From Oryzias latipes (Eukaryota; Chordata; Actinopteri; Beloniformes; Adrianichthyidae): 64,000 bases of DNA. A program made the position numbers and the translations under genes. Below are positions 60,700-64,000 of this stretch, one piece after another; the stretch's first letter is position 1, and every line of letters starts with the position of its first letter. Below the pieces are notes generated by a model. The model was not told the origin of the DNA. It made no database searches and saw only the letters and a list, made by a program, of their open reading frames with translations. The DNA lies in the NCBI RefSeq assembly GCF_002234675.1, contig NC_019862.2, positions 24,858,160 to 24,922,159 of the forward strand, in the 5' to 3' direction.

Positions 60700-61230
60700 A
60701 CAATTTGAAGCTATCAACAATTAGTGTTGGCATTGGAGTGGATGACGCTGTCATCTACTTATTGCACAGAACCCTGCTACACCTAGAGGAACCTGGAAGC
60801 ACTGAGAGAGTCACGTTCTTCGACTTCTCCAGTGCTTTTAACACCATTCAACCATCACTGCTCAGGGGAAAGCTGGAAGGGTGTTACAACTAGCTGACCG
60901 CATGGATTATTGACTACCTCACTAACAGACCACAGTCTGTGAGGCTCCAAGACTGTGTCTGATCAGGTGGTCTGCAGCACGGGGGCTTCACCAGAGACAG
61001 TGCTCTCTCCATTTCTCTTCACCCTTTCCACATCTGACTTCCACTACGACTCAAACAGCTGCCACATCCAGAAGTTCTTTAATGACACAGCCGAATGATC
61101 TGGAATATAGGAAGGTGATCAAGGACTTTGTGGATTGTTGTGAACTCAATCACCTTCACATCAATGCCACCAAAACCAAAAAAAGGCTTCTCAATCTCCA
61201 CTAGTGGTCATCCAGGGACTGGACATCAAT
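60700..61230 (+). pseudogene. L2/CR1-type reverse transcriptase relic
   Basis: One frame reads GVDDAVIYLLHRTLLHLEEP, then STERVTFFDFSSAFNTIQPS. The next in-frame stretches include LTNRPQSVRLQDC, LSPFLFTL, STSDFHYDSN and QKFFNDTAE. These are the RT fingers and palm of fish non-LTR elements; FNDTA stands where the catalytic FADDT is expected, so the active site is lost. Stops occur after LEGCYN and elsewhere. It is 5' and 3' truncated. Confidence 0.8.
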
Positions 61231-61449
61231 TTTATCGGCAGCACATGAGCAATACAGTATCGAGGTCTTTTAGATTCAAGAGGTCCAAAATAGGTTACAA
61301 TATAGTTGTACATATTTGAAATGTATATATTTACTGCTGATTTTGAAATTTATTATTGTGCTGTTTTCACTTTAGTTGTGGTCAACTTTGATCATTTCTT
61401 TCTTTCTCTCTGTAGAAATTATGTCCTAGATAACAAGATGTGTTTTTTG

Positions 61450-61525
61450 AATAACATAATCATAATTGAAAGACGACTGGGAACGCTTTTAAAATAGATC
61501 AAAAGATGATTGAAGTGGGACTTTA
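61450..61525 (-). repeat. Solo end of the CTTAAAG-type repeat family
   Basis: CATAATCATAATTGAAAGAC, AGATCAAAAGATGATTGAAG and GTGGGACTTTAAAATG match the outer ends at 5080-5155 and 35590-35670. Confidence 0.6.
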
Positions 61526-61529
61526 AAAT

Positions 61530-62745
61530 GGCTTTAATTCAACTCTAGAACAGCAGTAATTGTGTTGAAATTGGAGAACATTGGGACACATTTGAGGTTG
61601 ATGTCAACTGAAGCCACAGACCAGACTCTAAACAGATGGAATCAGGCTTAGATTTGATTACAGCACACTTGCTCCTAGAACTAACTTGTTTTAGATGAGC
61701 TCCAAAGCAACAGATTCAAAACCACAAATCATAATCTCAGATAGAACAGGAGTCTGAAGGAAACATCTCCAATTTTTAAAGTTAGTTGTAATTTAAGGAA
61801 GTGCAATAAATGGTACAACTTGGTTGGATTCAAATCCAGGAACAGGCGATATTTCATTGAAAAAAAGGGAGACTTTACTACGACAAACATATAACTAGGC
61901 TTCTAAATAGACCAAAAGGTTAAAGCAGAAACAGCTGTGGATGCTTGACATTTCAAGCCTGATGGAACCGCCACAAGGGAAAATGAAATTACATTAAATT
62001 TGACTTAATTCAGTCAGAAATTCAGGTCTCCTTGTCCAGCCTGTGTGGCTGACTTCACAAATGTGCTTGTAGAAGGACTGTCAAACCGCCATGAAGTCAC
62101 TTCTAAATCTATAAAAATTCCTTCTGGAGAAGCTGATCCTGTTATAGCTGCAAAATGCGGGCAGAGGTCATTCTAATCATCCATTTACACTCTAAAGAGT
62201 ATTTGGGCTGTAGTTGGAAAGATAAACTATTTTTAACTTGAACTAAAACCAATCATACTTTTGTGAATATTAAGAATTTAGTGCAGCTGAGGTGGGGTTT
62301 TTTTTGTTTCACCTTTAGAAATGAACAGACACTTTAGTGTTTGCCAAAGAAAATAAGGACACTGCAATTTTCTTTTTAACTCAGCTTTTTCTGTAGACAC
62401 TACAGAACTTCAAGCATGCGGACAAGGAAATCAGGTAAAAGTTCAATTGTTTTATTCTGAAGCAGAGAATGCCAATGCCACTTTTTGCCACACGGGGGCG
62501 CTAATAGATTTATCACTATTCGCTAGCTGTTGATAAATGCCCTCACGAAGAAGTCTGCTTTTCCATGGAAACCCGACGCTTATTGGAGTCCAACCAGAAA
62601 TATGTCGTGATTTCCGGACCAGTTCGAGGTTTGAGTGAACTCGAACCCGAACCAAACGGTGTGGTCAGTCGAAGAAGGCTAATTTGAGTGTATCAACCTG
62701 TGTTGTTAGCATGCTTATGTCGTTTTAGCTAACTAACTGCCCTGC
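61530..62745. other. Upstream region of the terminal gene
   Basis: Unassigned AT-rich DNA grading into a GC-richer stretch from about 62480. No TATA box or exon was assigned. Confidence 0.45.
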
Positions 62746-62773
62746 GGGGGGGGGGGGGGGGGGGGGGGGGGGG
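62746..62773. promoter_or_regulatory. 28-G homopolymer upstream of a start codon
   Basis: An uninterrupted run of 28 G ends 58 bp before the first ATG of the terminal gene, inside its CpG-rich start region. Such runs can form G-quadruplexes in DNA and, if transcribed, in the 5' UTR. The regulatory role is only inferred; the run length may also be an assembly or polymorphism artefact. Confidence 0.35.
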
Positions 62774-62831
62774 CGAATTGAGAGGAATGCGAAACGCCGA
62801 AAGAAGACGAGCGGTCTGACTGCAGCGCAGG

Positions 62832-63870
62832 ATGATGCGGCGCAGAGGCGGCGGCAGCTCGGCTCTGGACCGGGCCGAGTCGCTGCTCTCGGCCAGGAGC
62901 AGCAGGACTCGGGGACGCGGCCAGGTGTGTGTCTGTGCCGTGACGTCCGGTGATGACGCAAGTCTGGACGTTTTTCAAATGATGGAAACACATTTAGATA
63001 AACGAATCCCATTTTTTTTGTTGACCTGAACTTGCAAACAGGCTGGACTCTTCGCCTGTGTGCAGGTACAGCAGGCGACTAAAAAAAAGTAAAAAGGGAA
63101 GAAAAGACCTGCTGGGATCCCTTTGTAGACTATTAGGTGTACTACAACTATACAGTCGATGTTAAAAGTGAAGCAGTATCCGCCAAGTTTACTTTTTATA
63201 TACTATCCTCTCTATATTATGTACTTAAAATGTTACAATATAGTCTGTAAAAAGTACTACACATAGCTTTACACATATATGGTGTATTATTAGTGTACAT
63301 GCTATACGTATACTTGACAAACTACAAGTGTAGTACTTTTTGCAAAGGAATATCACAAATGCTCATGATTTTTCTTTTAAATACATTTTTTAATCAAGTA
63401 GAACCTATTCAGACGTTCCTGTTAATAATCGGTGCACTGCTGTTATATATATTTTCCTAGTCTCCTTTTTGAATTGTGATCATCTCTACTTTCTCTTCTT
63501 TGATATGAAGACAGATCTTTTATTTTTAAGCCAGATTCCTTCTCACACATGGATGTTCTCGACTCTTTCCTGATTTCAGAAACTGGTGGCACAGTTCTTG
63601 GTCGATAATGTTGGGTTTCGTCTCACTTTTTCTCATTCAGTGATTATTTCTGATCCTCTGAAGAAAGTAATGCTTCTCTCCAGCAGAATGTATTTCATCG
63701 GGTTAAAACACTACATTTTGGTTCATATATATTTTTTAAAGTCTCTGATTCTGCTTTTTTCTCAGGGATTCTTCAAAACAACATCCAACCCCCCAAATAA
63801 ACAGGTTTCCTTCTGTAACCTGAGTGATTTGTCTGCGGACAGCTCAGCTGCAGGAGAGAACTCAGAGCAG
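62832..63870 (+). CDS. Unrecognised gene, first two coding exons (partial)
   Basis: Exon 1, 62832-62924, encodes MMRRRGGGSSALDRAESLLS plus ARSSRTRGRGQ and ends CAG|GTGTGT. Exon 2, about 63766-63870, follows CTCAG and encodes GFFKTTSNPPNKQVSFCNLS and DLSADSSAAGENSEQ, ending CAG|GTGAGA. Both are in phase 0, so they join cleanly. The product starts with a basic, disordered Arg/Gly/Ser region, then a Ser/Asn-rich stretch. This suggests a nuclear or cytoskeletal regulatory protein, but I do not recognise it. The CpG-rich first exon supports a real promoter. The gene continues beyond the window. A possible extra exon at 63580 is discussed among rejected items. Confidence 0.55.
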
Positions 63871-63949
63871 GTGAGACGTCTTTGTCAATGCAGATCCCAT
63901 CAGTCCACTACAGACATGCCTCATTTGACATAAGGTTTTACAGACTTAC

Positions 63950-64000
63950 TGTCACACTCCCATCATCTTTAGATCTATTATAAAAGTGTTCCCAGTGGTC
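63950..64000 (+). repeat. Start of another CTTAAAG-type family copy
   Basis: CATCATCTTTAGATCTATTA and AAGTGTTCCCAGTGGTC match the left end at 49975-50025. The copy runs off the window. Confidence 0.55.

Noticed and set aside
62725..63012. 95- and 86-codon minus-strand frames with a poly-proline run
   Set aside because: They are produced by the G28 run and CpG-rich DNA antisense to the plus-strand first exon, which has the better splice donor.
63580..63700. Frame after a CAG at 63577-63579 reading KLVAQFLVDNVGF as an extra exon of the terminal gene
   Set aside because: No convincing donor was found before the frame loses protein-like character, and exon 1 joins in phase to 63766 without it. 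Not excluded.

Overview
The window is vertebrate nuclear DNA, almost certainly from a ray-finned (teleost) fish. Coding sequence is a few percent, split into short exons with GT/AG introns of 75 bp to about 9 kb. Most of the rest is AT-rich DNA full of fish-type transposon remnants: piggyBac-like MITEs with TTAA ends, hAT elements, Passport-like Tc1, tRNA-derived SINEs, L1- and L2/CR1-type LINE pieces and a BEL/Pao-like remnant. One short repeat family resembles repeats I associate with medaka-like fishes, but I cannot fix the species.

Region 1 (1-3.6 kb, + strand): the last coding exon of a leucine-rich-repeat gene, best read as podocan (podn), ends at 1263. Region 2 (3,666-28,354, - strand): a complete slc1a7 gene (EAAT5-type excitatory amino acid transporter) in 11 coding exons. 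All splice phases close and give a 578-residue protein ending in the PDZ ligand ETNV. podn and slc1a7 are tail to tail, as in mammals. Its introns carry a nested piggyBac/hAT composite, two Tc1 remnants, a hAT end and a roughly 640-bp terminal-inverted-repeat element.

Region 3 (28.4-42.6 kb): no gene found. It holds a 2,175-bp foldback element with two arms of about 1.02 kb around a loop of about 130 bp, sitting inside a piggyBac-type MITE, plus two truncated MITE copies and SINEs. Region 4 (42,632-53,902, + strand): a complete three-exon shisal2a (formerly fam159a) gene, 170 residues. Its second intron of about 9.3 kb is packed with repeats, including a decayed BEL/Pao-like retrotransposon.

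Region 5 (53.9-62.8 kb): repeat-rich intergenic DNA with an internally deleted hAT element of about 1.27 kb (BED-finger and transposase fragments), an L1-type tail and an L2/CR1-like reverse-transcriptase relic. Region 6 (62.8 kb to end, + strand): the first two probable coding exons of a CpG-rich-start gene I do not recognise, 58 bp downstream of a run of 28 G.

The three recognised genes do not form one pathway. slc1a7 encodes a glutamate transporter/anion channel, shisal2a a small Shisa-like membrane protein and podn a secreted matrix LRR protein; their grouping reflects conserved synteny (human 1p32). I found no prokaryotic, plasmid, CRISPR or intact viral system. The most unusual structures are the giant foldback element and a recurring repeat family that carries an acidic coding fragment.
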